From the NCBI GenBank assembly GCA_964643045.1, contig CAZXSC010000135.1, positions 1 through 6,743 on the forward strand: a DNA stretch of 6,743 nt. The letters run 5' to 3'. This document shows, piece by piece, positions 1 to 6,578 of the stretch. Position numbers and translations under genes: made by a program. This DNA is from TMED23 sp964643045. Its GTDB lineage: Bacteria; Pseudomonadota; Alphaproteobacteria; Rhodospirillales; UBA2165. Below the pieces are notes generated by a model, which saw only the letters and a list, made by a program, of their open reading frames with translations, was not told the DNA's origin and searched no databases. Each line of letters starts with the position of its first letter. Positions within the stretch are counted from its first letter, which is position 1.

Positions 1-1247
1 GGATCGTCGATATACTTACAGCCTGTTGGTCCTTGAACTGCGAGTTGACCGGGTGTGCCAACTGGTGCCTCATTACCATTATCATCAACAACGCGGGCTC
101 GATAGCCAGGAACGGCTATGCCGGTATAACCAGCACGCATATCTTCCGGCGGTGTTGAAACAAATATGTGAAACATCTCAGTTGAACCCAAACCATCAAT
201 CAACCGAATACCCGTCGCTTTATGAAAAGCCTCCCATGTGGCTTTTGGCAGAGTTTCACCTGCAGAGATACCTTGGCGAAGTGACGATACATCATAATCC
301 TGAACCATATCCGCCATGGCCCGGTAAGCCGTTGGGGCCGTATAAATTTGAGTCACCTTATATTTTTGAATCGTCTCCAAGACCTTATCAGGGAGAGGGC
401 TTTCTAAAAACCGAATTGAAGCGCCAAATCTCATCGGAAAAATTGCGAGTCCCCCAAGTCCAAATGTAAACGCCATTGGCGGGGTGCCTGTTACAATATC
501 ATCAGGCTCAAGCTTTGCTATGTATCGGCCACAAGTATCTGCAGTTGCAATCACATCCCTATGAAAATGCATGGCGCCCTTGGGCTGGCCTGTGGTGCCT
601 GAAGTAAACGCTATTAACGCTATGTCATCAGCCGCTGTTTCAACATTCTTAAACTTACCAGTTTTTTTGTCACACAACCGCTCCAAAGTGGCTGTTTTTC
701 CACCATTACCCACTTGGGAAAAATATAAAGAGTGTTTGATTTTATCCGTGAGTTCAAACGCACTTTCGATTTCTTCTGCCAGATCCTCATCACAAAGAAC
801 TATGGAAACATTGGCCCTATCAATTGAAACTTGCAATTCCCGAGCACGTAACATTGGCATTGTGGTAACGCAAATGCCACCTGCTTTCAGAACCCCAAAC
901 CACGCCGCAAGCAACATGGGCGTGTTTGGAGCACGCAGCAAAACTCGATTTCCTGTTACCAGATCACATTCCTCAACCAAAACTTCCGCAATGCGATTAG
1001 CACGGTCTAATAATTCGAAATATGTCCAACTTGTATCAGACAGATGGACAACATCATTATCCCCAAACCCTTTCTCAACAACATTATCAAGAAGTTCTGT
1101 CGCTACATTCATGTAATCCCAATAAGAGGTTAATTCTGGGGTGCCCGAAAAATCAAAGTCAGGAAGCAAGTCATTAGGTGGCAAGCGATCTCTTGCAAAG
1201 CTATCTACATGTGCCGTAGGAACACCACCAGGAAGTTTATTTGCCAT
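1..1247 (-). CDS. Aryl-CoA ligase, benzoate/2-aminobenzoate-CoA ligase family (3' end cut by window edge)
   Basis: An AMP-forming acyl/aryl-CoA synthetase that would activate a carboxylic acid, probably aromatic, to its CoA thioester with ATP in the cytoplasm. The frame is open from the ATG at 1247 to the left edge: 415 codons plus two bases, of roughly 510-550 expected. What is missing is the C-terminal lid domain with its catalytic lysine. The N-terminus (MANKLPGGVPTAHVDSFARD) is typical of the 2-aminobenzoate-CoA ligase group. The ATP/phosphate-binding loop TSGTTGQPKG is at residues 215-224, the aromatic-ligase-like MAFTFGLGG at 258-266, YTAPT at 302-306, and the adenine-pocket motif GLGSTE at 352-357. 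A GAGGG ribosome site at 1252-1256 precedes the ATG by 4 bases. The gene follows the MarR gene by 21 bases, so the two are probably co-transcribed. The family is secure. The substrate (anthranilate, benzoate, salicylate or similar) is inferred from resemblance only. Confidence 0.9.
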   Translation of the reverse strand, partial: MANKLPGGVPTAHVDSFARDRLPPNDLLPDFDFSGTPELTSYWDYMNVATELLDNVVEKGFGDNDVVHLSDTSWTYFELLDRANRIAEVLVEECDLVTGNRVLLRAPNTPMLLAAWFGVLKAGGICVTTMPMLRARELQVSIDRANVSIVLCDEDLAEEIESAFELTDKIKHSLYFSQVGNGGKTATLERLCDKKTGKFKNVETAADDIALIAFTSGTTGQPKGAMHFHRDVIATADTCGRYIAKLEPDDIVTGTPPMAFTFGLGGLAIFPMRFGASIRFLESPLPDKVLETIQKYKVTQIYTAPTAYRAMADMVQDYDVSSLRQGISAGETLPKATWEAFHKATGIRLIDGLGSTEMFHIFVSTPPEDMRAGYTGIAVPGYRARVVDDNGNEAPVGTPGQLAVQGPTGCKYIDD

Positions 1248-1268
1248 TATGCCCTCACAAAATCAGTA

Positions 1269-1796
1269 TTAGCTCTTTTCCGCCGACAGAATTGATTTTT
1301 TCAAATCACCTAATAATTCATAAAGTTCCGCCGCACTTTTTTTATCCAGATCGGCCATGAGGCTATTAACCCAGGAACTGTGCGCCGGTATCATTTCATC
1401 AAGTACTTTTCTGCCACTTGGGGTAAGGCTCACATGCTGAACACGACGATCTTCAACAGACGTATCACGTCTAATCAAATTTTCTTCAATTAACCGATCA
1501 ACCAAGGGCGTTATATTTCCATTTGTCACCATTAAACGACGAGATAATTCGCGCATCGGCTGTTCAACGGGTGCACGATCAATTTGTGCCAAGATGTCGA
1601 ATCGAGGCAATGTAGTACCAAATCTATCTCGCAAATTTTTGCGCACTCTCCGCTCTATTAAGTGCGTACACGTCAAAAGACGCAACCAAATGCGAAGGTC
1701 TAATTGTTCATCTTCGCTCAGGCCTGTCTCATGATCACTCGCTGGATTATTGCCACCATCTTTATCATTATGTTTAGAAGACGCTAAGTTAGCCAT
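1269..1796 (-). CDS. MarR-family transcriptional regulator
   Basis: A 175-residue winged helix-turn-helix regulator of the MarR type; such proteins usually act as dimeric repressors released by a small ligand. The DNA-binding domain spans about residues 62-131: helix-turn-helix MRELSRRLMVTNGNITPLVDRLIEENLIRR at 81-110, given here as positions with key residues only where SRRLMVTNGNITPLVDRL is the core, followed by the wing with the family hallmark DRRVQHVSLTPSG at 116-128. Flanking helices (about 30-60 and 134-172) would form the dimer interface. The first 27 or so residues are polar and probably disordered. The ATG at 1796 is the only usable start and has only a weak AGG-like ribosome site. 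It lies 21 bases upstream of the aryl-CoA ligase gene. MarR proteins next to aryl-CoA ligases (BadR and CouR in Rhodopseudomonas) control aromatic-acid genes and sense the acid or its CoA ester, so a similar role and autoregulation are inferred here. Confidence 0.93.
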   Translation of the reverse strand: MANLASSKHNDKDGGNNPASDHETGLSEDEQLDLRIWLRLLTCTHLIERRVRKNLRDRFGTTLPRFDILAQIDRAPVEQPMRELSRRLMVTNGNITPLVDRLIEENLIRRDTSVEDRRVQHVSLTPSGRKVLDEMIPAHSSWVNSLMADLDKKSAAELYELLGDLKKSILSAEKS

Positions 1797-1799
1797 TGA

Positions 1800-1817
1800 T
1801 CAAGCCTGCCCAATCAT
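1800..1817 (-). other. Possible 5-codon leader ORF before the MarR gene
   Basis: On the minus strand an ATG at 1817 opens the short frame M-I-G-Q-A-stop, ending three bases before the MarR start and in the same frame. It has a better ribosome site (AAGGA, 1821-1825, about 3 bases away) than the MarR ATG itself. This may be a translated leader that couples ribosomes to the MarR start, or simple chance. An ORF this short carries no statistical weight. Confidence 0.2.
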
Positions 1818-1827
1818 TATTCCTTCA

Positions 1828-1852
1828 AGTCTAAACTATTTGGTTTTAGATT
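1828..1852. promoter_or_regulatory. Probable MarR operator (imperfect palindrome)
   Basis: The arms TCTAAA (1830-1835) and TTTAGA (1845-1850) form a perfect 6+6 inverted repeat with a 9-base centre. The match extends to TCTAAAC/GTTTTAGA if one extra A is allowed in the right arm. The site is 32 bases upstream of the MarR ATG and just downstream of the proposed -10 box, where a bound repressor would block transcription. The size, AT-rich arms and position fit MarR-family operators. That it is bound by this MarR protein is inference. Confidence 0.5.
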
Positions 1853-1854
1853 AA

Positions 1855-1883
1855 TTTATGGCCTTGGACAAGCAAGGTTGCAA
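1855..1883 (-). promoter_or_regulatory. Candidate promoter for the MarR-ligase operon
   Basis: Reading leftwards, a -35-like TTGCAA (1878-1883) and a -10-like CATAAA (1855-1860) are separated by exactly 17 bases. Each is only a moderate match to the sigma-70 consensus. A small inverted repeat, CCTTG (1862-1866) and CAAGG (1873-1877), lies in the spacer and could be another protein-binding site. Transcription would begin about 1848, inside the putative operator. The rest of the gap between the Ldh2 stop and this promoter (1884-1944) shows no clear terminator. Confidence 0.35.
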
Positions 1884-1944
1884 AAACTAAATCAATAATT
1901 TCATGCGCTGCAAAATGCCTAAGTGCTCAACAAAAACGACCAAG

Positions 1945-3003
1945 TCACACTGAAATTGATTTGGGGAGATTTAAACCACATTCCTCAGCAATCGGAGCTA
2001 AGCGATCTAAAGTACCATTTGGAAGCGGTATCCCCTCGACTTCTCGCAACTCAAGAATGGAGTCTCCCCGCTCTCCTGGGGCAAAAATCTGATCTATTCC
2101 TTTGGCTTTCGGAAGATTTTTTATCTGCGTCGCCAGAGCATCTACTTGTTCTATATAACTTTCTTTATCTCCAAAAATTGCAACATCAACGGCTATAGCA
2201 ACACCGTTAATTGGCCGCCCCATTAATGGCGATCCACTTCGCAACACCGGTTCAATTAAGGGGTTATTCACAGCTAAACTCGTTAAACATTCGATCATTA
2301 ATGATAACCCGGCTCCTTTAGCCCCTCCAAGTGGTGACAAGACAGAAAGTTTGTTGGGATCACTAGTAGGCTGACCCTTATCATCCAATCCCCAGTCAGT
2401 CGGGATATCGCTTCCCCGATCCCGAGCCTGAAGAACCTTGCCCATACCCACAGTCGATGTCGACATATCCAATAACAGTGGAGAATGATTATTACCAGGG
2501 ACCGCGATCGCGATTGGATTTGTCGAAACGACGTTTTTGGTCGAACCTGGATAGGCCATCATAGGCTGAGAGGCCGTCATTACGAGACCGGCTAGACCGA
2601 CCTTTGCCGCTTGTAATGCAAAATAACCGACAGCGCCAGCATGAGTCATATTAGATACCGTGGACCAACCCACGTTGAATTCACGGGCCTTCTCGATAGC
2701 CTTTTCCATGGCAATTTTAAGGGCAACAGGACCCGGAGCCAAATCAGCATCAAGCCTAGCTATCGCGCCTGTCAACGGATCTATCTTGATATCTGGTTGT
2801 GCCTCGATAACTCCTGTCTTCAAATGATCTACATATATGGGTATCCGCAAAACACCATGAGAATCTACACCACGCAAGTTAGCCCAAATCAACACTTCAG
2901 CCCAAGTCAAGGCATCAGCTTCACTAACACCGTAATGTTGAAAAACTTTCTGCGCAAATTCACTCAGGTCAAGCCGATGGTATTTTTTTACGGTATCACT
3001 CAA
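1945..3003 (-). CDS. Ldh2-family (malate/L-lactate dehydrogenase type) NAD(P)-dependent oxidoreductase
   Basis: A full-length member (352 residues from the chosen start) of the Ldh2/MDH2 oxidoreductase family, which interconverts 2-oxo acids and 2-hydroxy acids (malate, lactate, sulfolactate, ureidoglycolate) or reduces cyclic imino acids, using NAD(P)H in the cytoplasm. Family motifs are all present: RGVDSHG with the catalytic histidine at residues 44-50, the nucleotide-binding stretch around SNMTHAGAVGY from 117, DMSTS at 179-183, GGAKGAGLSL at 226-235, and the C-terminal GIPLP segment. The frame is open up to a TTG at 3030, but that start has no ribosome site. The TTG at 3003 has GGAA at 3011-3014 with 7-base spacing and gives the family-like N-terminus MSDTVKKYHRLDL, so it is preferred; no in-frame ATG lies near the N-terminus. 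The gene stands apart between the liv operon and the MarR gene with its own upstream region. The substrate cannot be deduced from the sequence. Confidence 0.92.
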   Translation of the reverse strand: MSDTVKKYHRLDLSEFAQKVFQHYGVSEADALTWAEVLIWANLRGVDSHGVLRIPIYVDHLKTGVIEAQPDIKIDPLTGAIARLDADLAPGPVALKIAMEKAIEKAREFNVGWSTVSNMTHAGAVGYFALQAAKVGLAGLVMTASQPMMAYPGSTKNVVSTNPIAIAVPGNNHSPLLLDMSTSTVGMGKVLQARDRGSDIPTDWGLDDKGQPTSDPNKLSVLSPLGGAKGAGLSLMIECLTSLAVNNPLIEPVLRSGSPLMGRPINGVAIAVDVAIFGDKESYIEQVDALATQIKNLPKAKGIDQIFAPGERGDSILELREVEGIPLPNGTLDRLAPIAEECGLNLPKSISV

Positions 3004-3087
3004 GTTGATTTTCCAATGCAAAGATAACAAACAAATCGAAAATCAATAACACAAAATATTTCTGCACTACAACAACTTACGCGGGTT

Positions 3088-3112
3088 ATTCCTATATTAT
3101 CCGTATAGGAAT
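3088..3112. promoter_or_regulatory. Perfect 9+9 inverted repeat, probable operator for the Ldh2 gene
   Basis: The arms ATTCCTATA (3088-3096) and TATAGGAAT (3104-3112) are exact reverse complements around a 7-base centre, TTATCCG. The symmetry, length (25 bases) and lack of a following T-run argue for a dimeric-regulator operator rather than a terminator. It overlaps the proposed -10 box and spacer of the Ldh2 promoter, so a bound protein would repress. The arms differ from the TCTAAA-type arms at 1830-1850, so another regulator, not encoded in the window, is likely. Confidence 0.6.
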
Positions 3113-3124
3113 TTGAATTACGAA
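3096..3124 (-). promoter_or_regulatory. Candidate promoter for the Ldh2 gene
   Basis: Reading leftwards, TTCGTA (3119-3124) and GATAAT (3096-3101) are separated by 17 bases. The -10 box matches five of six consensus positions and the -35 box is poor, which would suit an activated or weak promoter. The -10 box sits in the centre of the palindrome. Transcription would start near 3089, leaving a leader of about 85 bases before the TTG at 3003. The rest of the 3004-3264 gap has no gene, and I found no convincing terminator for the liv operon in it. Confidence 0.4.
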
Positions 3125-3264
3125 AGAATTCAAACCGGCCAATTATCTTGCACTAAAAAATTAGATAAACTTCAAAGAAAACGTCATTTATCATCCTGTC
3201 TAGTCTGTGAGCAACCTACTCACTATGAAAAACTCCCTATATTTCAGCACAGAATTACACGCAT

Positions 3265-3981
3265 TCAGATGCCCATATAGCTTTTCCGAACCTTAGGATC
3301 GGCTAGGATATCTCCCGCTGTTCCCTCCATGATACCTAATCCATTTTCTAGAACGTAAGCGTTATCTGCAATTTGTAGTGTTCGATTTACATCCTGCTCA
3401 ACAATTAATACGGTCAATCCGGTCTCTTTGAGGTTCGCTACCATTTTAAAAATTGCATCGGAAATCAAAGGGGCTAAGCCTAGGGTCGGCTCGTCCAGCA
3501 TCAAGAGTCGTGGGCAAGCCATTAGCCCTCGAGCTAGAGCAAGCATCTGCTGTTCACCGCCAGATAGCGTGCCCCCGAGCTGGTGACGTCTTTGCTTTAA
3601 CTTAGGGAACATTTTATATGAATTTTCTATATTACTTTCTATTTTTCCCAGTGCACGCTTTGATATAGCCCCAACCTTAAGATTCTGTTCAACAGTAAAA
3701 TCAGGAAATATCAGTCGTCCTTCGGGTACCATCGCGAGCCCTAATTCAACGCGTTTATGACTTGAAAAAAAGGTAATATCTGTACCACCAAAATTGATAT
3801 CACCTTGTTTTGTTTTCAACAAACCAGATAAAGCGCGCAAAAAAGTTGTCTTTCCTGCACCGTTGCTGCCAACAAGTGCAGTAATCTTCCCTTCTTCAAC
3901 GTTACAAGAAAAATTTCTTAAGGCATTGACCTGCCCATAAGCGACATTCAAATTGGAAATTTGGAGAAGATTCTGACTCAA
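3265..3981 (-). CDS. livF: LivF-like ABC transporter ATP-binding protein (HAAT family)
   Basis: The second ATPase (238 residues, usual length about 235) of a branched-chain amino acid type importer; it hydrolyses ATP on the cytoplasmic face to drive uptake. Visible motifs are Walker A GSNGAGKT (38-45), the LivF-typical VPEGR (85-89), signature LSGGEQQ (139-145), Walker B LLMLDEP (159-165) and VEQD (194-197), where LivF proteins commonly carry VEQN instead of the switch histidine. The start is a TTG at 3981 that overlaps the livG stop as TTGA (4 bases). It has a strong GGAG ribosome site (3989-3992) 7 bases away, so the non-ATG start is well supported and translation is coupled to livG. It is the last gene of the liv run, with 261 bases before the next. 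The family is certain, but the symbol reflects homology only; the substrate may not be leucine-type amino acids. Confidence 0.94.
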   Translation of the reverse strand: MSQNLLQISNLNVAYGQVNALRNFSCNVEEGKITALVGSNGAGKTTFLRALSGLLKTKQGDINFGGTDITFFSSHKRVELGLAMVPEGRLIFPDFTVEQNLKVGAISKRALGKIESNIENSYKMFPKLKQRRHQLGGTLSGGEQQMLALARGLMACPRLLMLDEPTLGLAPLISDAIFKMVANLKETGLTVLIVEQDVNRTLQIADNAYVLENGLGIMEGTAGDILADPKVRKSYMGI

Positions 3982-4703
3982 TTTTTCTCTCCCAGGTAAG
4001 CTTTTATCACGGTACTATTCTCGGCAATTTGATCCGGTACTCCTTCCGCAATCATTTCCCCATGATGTAAGACAACTATCCGCTCACACATACGCATCAA
4101 GGCCTTCATAACGTGCTCAATAACGACAACTGTCAGATCATATTTCCGTTTGCAGGTTTCAATAATTGAAATGGCTTCATTAACTTCGTTAGGAGTAAGA
4201 CCTGCCATCACTTCATCCAACAATAGAACTTTAGGTCCAGTTGCAAGGGCTTTGGCCAATTCCAACCGCTTAAACCCAGCTAAGGTTAGGCTGCCGGCAA
4301 GGTCATTAGCCCTATCGTAAAGATTAACGTCCACTAATATTTCGCTTGCCAATTCAACAGCATTCTTCATTGATCTCATTTTCTGTGCTCCATATAGGGC
4401 ACCAGTACTTACATTTTCCAATACAGATAATCCGCGAAAAGGACGGACTATTTGATACGTTCGAGCAATTCCCAAAGCACTTATTTGATCCGGTCTTAGC
4501 CCATCAATTTTCTGGCCTTCAAGAGTGATTGAACCGCGAGTAGGTTTCTGATGGCCCGCGATTAAACTGAACAGTGTTGTTTTACCTGCACCATTCGCGC
4601 CCATAATTCCAAGCGTTTCACCAAATCCAATTGAGAAGGTGATTTCCTGTAAAGCTACTAAACCCCCAAACGTTTTCTTGATATCAGAAATCTCAAGTAA
4701 CAT
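3978..4703 (-). CDS. livG: LivG-like ABC transporter ATP-binding protein (HAAT family, variant signature)
   Basis: The first ATPase (241 residues) of the importer, pairing with LivF under the LivH/LivM channel. It has Walker A GANGAGKT (35-42), Q-loop RTYQ (Q84), Walker B VLLLDE (159-164) followed by VMAGLTPNE, and the switch histidine in VIEH (H197). The ABC signature, usually LSYGQQ in LivG, reads LTLAGFKRLE (139-148), a departure in which serine and the second glycine are replaced. The frame stays open upstream to 4769, but the ATG at 4703 gives the standard N-terminus MLLEISDIKKTFGG. That ATG has an AGGA ribosome site (4713-4716) 9 bases away; the upstream extension is only the livM 3' end read in another frame. 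It overlaps livM by 11 bases and livF by 4. Confidence 0.93.
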   Translation of the reverse strand: MLLEISDIKKTFGGLVALQEITFSIGFGETLGIMGANGAGKTTLFSLIAGHQKPTRGSITLEGQKIDGLRPDQISALGIARTYQIVRPFRGLSVLENVSTGALYGAQKMRSMKNAVELASEILVDVNLYDRANDLAGSLTLAGFKRLELAKALATGPKVLLLDEVMAGLTPNEVNEAISIIETCKRKYDLTVVVIEHVMKALMRMCERIVVLHHGEMIAEGVPDQIAENSTVIKAYLGEKN

Positions 4704-5613
4704 TATTTTTTTTCCTAAGAACATAGTCGGTAAACAAGCCATATAAACCACCAGGAATAAAAAGAACAAAACCTAGCAACAATGTACCCAAAATGATCAT
4801 ATAAACCTCTGGCCAATTAACCCATAATAATTCTTGAAGAAGAGCCAAAAAGACAACTCCCAAAAAAGGTCCGGGCGCGTCGTCGCTTCCACCAATAATT
4901 GCCATGGTTACTATTGTAAAAGAAACGATTGGCGTAAATGCATCGCCAGATTGGAAGATGCCAGAGCGCATTATAAAGATGGCCCCCACCATTGCTGGGA
5001 TAACGCCTGAAATTGCAAACGCTAACAATTTTAGCTTCGCTACCGGCACACCGATCGTTTCTGCAGCTCCTTCATCTTCTCGTATTGACCTTAATCCAGC
5101 CCCAAAACGCGAGCGTCTGATCCAGTAGGTTAAACCGGTTGCAATTATCGCCAACAAAAGCATAGCTGTATAAAGCTGATATAAGGCAGGCGCGCCAAAG
5201 ACTGGCCTCATTGACACATACATTCGGGCTTCATTAATAAGGACTAGATTTTTAACCAATTCGGCCAAGCCGAAAGACAAGATTACGAAATAAGGACCAC
5301 GCACCCGTAAAACCGGATACCCAACTATAAGCGAGACCAAACCAACGACGATACCGGAAAAAACCACGCCCAGCCACACAGGCACCAAGCCCCACACGAG
5401 AATGAAAACATAAGCACCGGAGCCAAAGAATACGACGTGACCAAGGGAAATGTAGCCGGTTAAACCGGATAACACGACCCAGCTTTGCGCGAGTGCAATA
5501 TACATAAATATAGTAAAACCAATACCCAATATGTATTCGTTGGCAAAACCAGCAACTCCAGCGAGAAATATGCATAATACGACAGCGAGAACGAGCTTCA
5601 AAGAATTTTTCAT
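4693..5613 (-). CDS. livM: LivM-like ABC transporter permease (HAAT family)
   Basis: An inner-membrane permease (306 residues) forming half of the substrate channel with LivH. It is very hydrophobic, with about eight to nine segments, the first near residues 7-23. Diagnostic motifs are GYISLGHVVFFGSGAY (53-68), the cytoplasmic ATPase-coupling loop RSRFGAGLRSIREDEGAAETIG (167-188, quoted here only by its ends in function) and FIPGGLYGL (285-293). The stretch usually read as GG-x-GT-x-x-GP is GGSDDAPGP here (241-249). The ATG at 5613 overlaps the livH stop as ATGA, so translation is coupled and no other start is needed. Near the 3' end lies an A8 run (4706-4713) that also serves as spacer for the livG ribosome site. 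Family assignment is firm; substrate unknown. Confidence 0.93.
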   Translation of the reverse strand: MKNSLKLVLAVVLCIFLAGVAGFANEYILGIGFTIFMYIALAQSWVVLSGLTGYISLGHVVFFGSGAYVFILVWGLVPVWLGVVFSGIVVGLVSLIVGYPVLRVRGPYFVILSFGLAELVKNLVLINEARMYVSMRPVFGAPALYQLYTAMLLLAIIATGLTYWIRRSRFGAGLRSIREDEGAAETIGVPVAKLKLLAFAISGVIPAMVGAIFIMRSGIFQSGDAFTPIVSFTIVTMAIIGGSDDAPGPFLGVVFLALLQELLWVNWPEVYMIILGTLLLGFVLFIPGGLYGLFTDYVLRKKNNVT

Positions 5614-6488
5614 CTGGCTGTTTTCCCCAAACCCATTAGACCTTGGGGTCTAAAAATCAAAATTAGGACAAAAATACCATAGACCAAGACTGAGCGCCAT
5701 TCGGGACCAGTTAAAGCAACGCCAAAAACTTCTAGAACCCCAAGTAATAAGCCCGCTAGAAATCCTCCCCATAAATTGCCTAGTCCCCCCAATATAATAA
5801 TAACGAAAGCCGACATAGTATAGGGAAAGCCCATAACCGGTGTAATGGGTTCCATCATGCTGATGAGAGCGCCAGCTAGCCCGGTGATGCCAAAACCAAA
5901 GATCAGGCTCGACATCTGTACACGGTCAACATTTATCCCAACGATGGCGCTTGCATCCCTGTTTTGGATGAGTGCATTCATTGCCAGACCAAACAAGCTA
6001 AAACGCAGAAAAAAAACCGCAGCCACTGAAATAATTGCTCCAACTATTAGAACGGCCAATCGGGCACCTGTAAGGCGTACATCACCGATTTCAACAATTG
6101 CACTGAGATATTCATAACCTTGCCGGTCAGCGGAGAAAAATAAAATGGCTAAATTTTGGATGATAACCGAAATACCGAAAAACAATAAAAGAGAGTTCTC
6201 TTCAAGGCGTGATAGAATTTGACCGCCAGATAGCAGCCTCTGAAATACGCATTTGTAGGATAACCAACCTAGAACACCACAGATGAGGGCCGCACCAAAC
6301 ATGGACACCAAAGGCCCAACATTCAGCAGTGAAAAAGACAAAAAAGCGACGTAAGCCCCAATCATCACTAGATCACCATGAGCAACGTTGAGCAATCGCA
6401 TCGTGCCATAAATCAAATTCAGGCCGAGCGATATTAACGCATAAAGCACCCCAGTTATGAGAGCTGCAGCTACTAGCTGCGGCGACAT
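5610..6488 (-). CDS. livH: LivH-like ABC transporter permease (HAAT family)
   Basis: The partner inner-membrane permease, 292 residues from the chosen start, close to the usual 290-300. Hallmarks are a first membrane segment running into YGTMRLLNVAHGDLVMIGAY (27-46), the cytoplasmic coupling loop around MNALIQNRDASAIVGIN (170-186), ILGGLGNLWGGFLAG (232-246) and the C-terminal FRPQGLMG (279-286). The frame could begin four codons earlier at a TTG (6500), but the ATG at 6488 has GGA 7 bases upstream and gives the family-like MSPQLVAAALITG, so it is preferred. It lies 90 bases after the binding-protein stop, with an intrinsic terminator between, and overlaps livM by 4 bases. Substrate specificity in these systems comes mainly from the binding protein, which is mostly outside the window. 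Confidence 0.93.
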   Translation of the reverse strand: MSPQLVAAALITGVLYALISLGLNLIYGTMRLLNVAHGDLVMIGAYVAFLSFSLLNVGPLVSMFGAALICGVLGWLSYKCVFQRLLSGGQILSRLEENSLLLFFGISVIIQNLAILFFSADRQGYEYLSAIVEIGDVRLTGARLAVLIVGAIISVAAVFFLRFSLFGLAMNALIQNRDASAIVGINVDRVQMSSLIFGFGITGLAGALISMMEPITPVMGFPYTMSAFVIIILGGLGNLWGGFLAGLLLGVLEVFGVALTGPEWRSVLVYGIFVLILIFRPQGLMGLGKTAR

Positions 6489-6526
6489 TAAGCTATCCAA
6501 TTAAATGACTTTCTTTTAATACTAAG

Positions 6527-6563
6527 AAAAAAAGAGAGTTCTTCTACAAAAAGAAGAACCCTC
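6527..6563 (-). terminator. Intrinsic terminator/attenuator between the binding-protein gene and livH
   Basis: Read on the minus strand, the arms at 6552-6563 and 6534-6545 pair over 12 positions (GAGGGTTCTTCT with AGAAGAACTCTC, one G-U pair) around a 6-base loop. A run of seven T follows at once (6527-6533). This is a textbook rho-independent terminator for the upstream gene. As no clear promoter lies between it and livH, partial read-through probably feeds the rest of the operon, giving much more binding protein than permease. The stem may also protect the upstream mRNA 3' end. Confidence 0.88.
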
Positions 6564-6578
6564 CCTCATTAAAACAGC

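Noticed and set aside
26..469. Open plus-strand frame of 147 codons
   Set aside because: It lies wholly antisense to the aryl-CoA ligase, whose motifs are clear; its composition (rich in Y, H and P) resembles no protein family.
571..1116. Open plus-strand frame of 181 codons
   Set aside because: Antisense to the ligase ATP-binding region, serine-rich and without any recognisable domain.
2641..3027. Open plus-strand frame of 128 codons
   Set aside because: Antisense to the N-terminal half of the Ldh2 gene, with no ribosome site or domain.
3153..3164. Small palindrome CTAAAAAATTAG
   Set aside because: Short, AT-only core of the kind expected by chance in AT-rich intergenic DNA.
3207..3223. 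Hairpin GTGAG-N7-CTCAC after livF, considered as the liv operon terminator
   Set aside because: Only five pairs and no T-run on the minus strand; too weak to call.
4704..4769. N-terminal extension of LivG by 22 residues
   Set aside because: It is the livM 3' coding sequence read in another frame; the ATG at 4703 has a ribosome site and gives the standard family N-terminus.
5252..5575. Open minus-strand frame of 107 codons inside livM
   Set aside because: Out-of-frame shadow of livM, with unusual W/C/R-rich composition.
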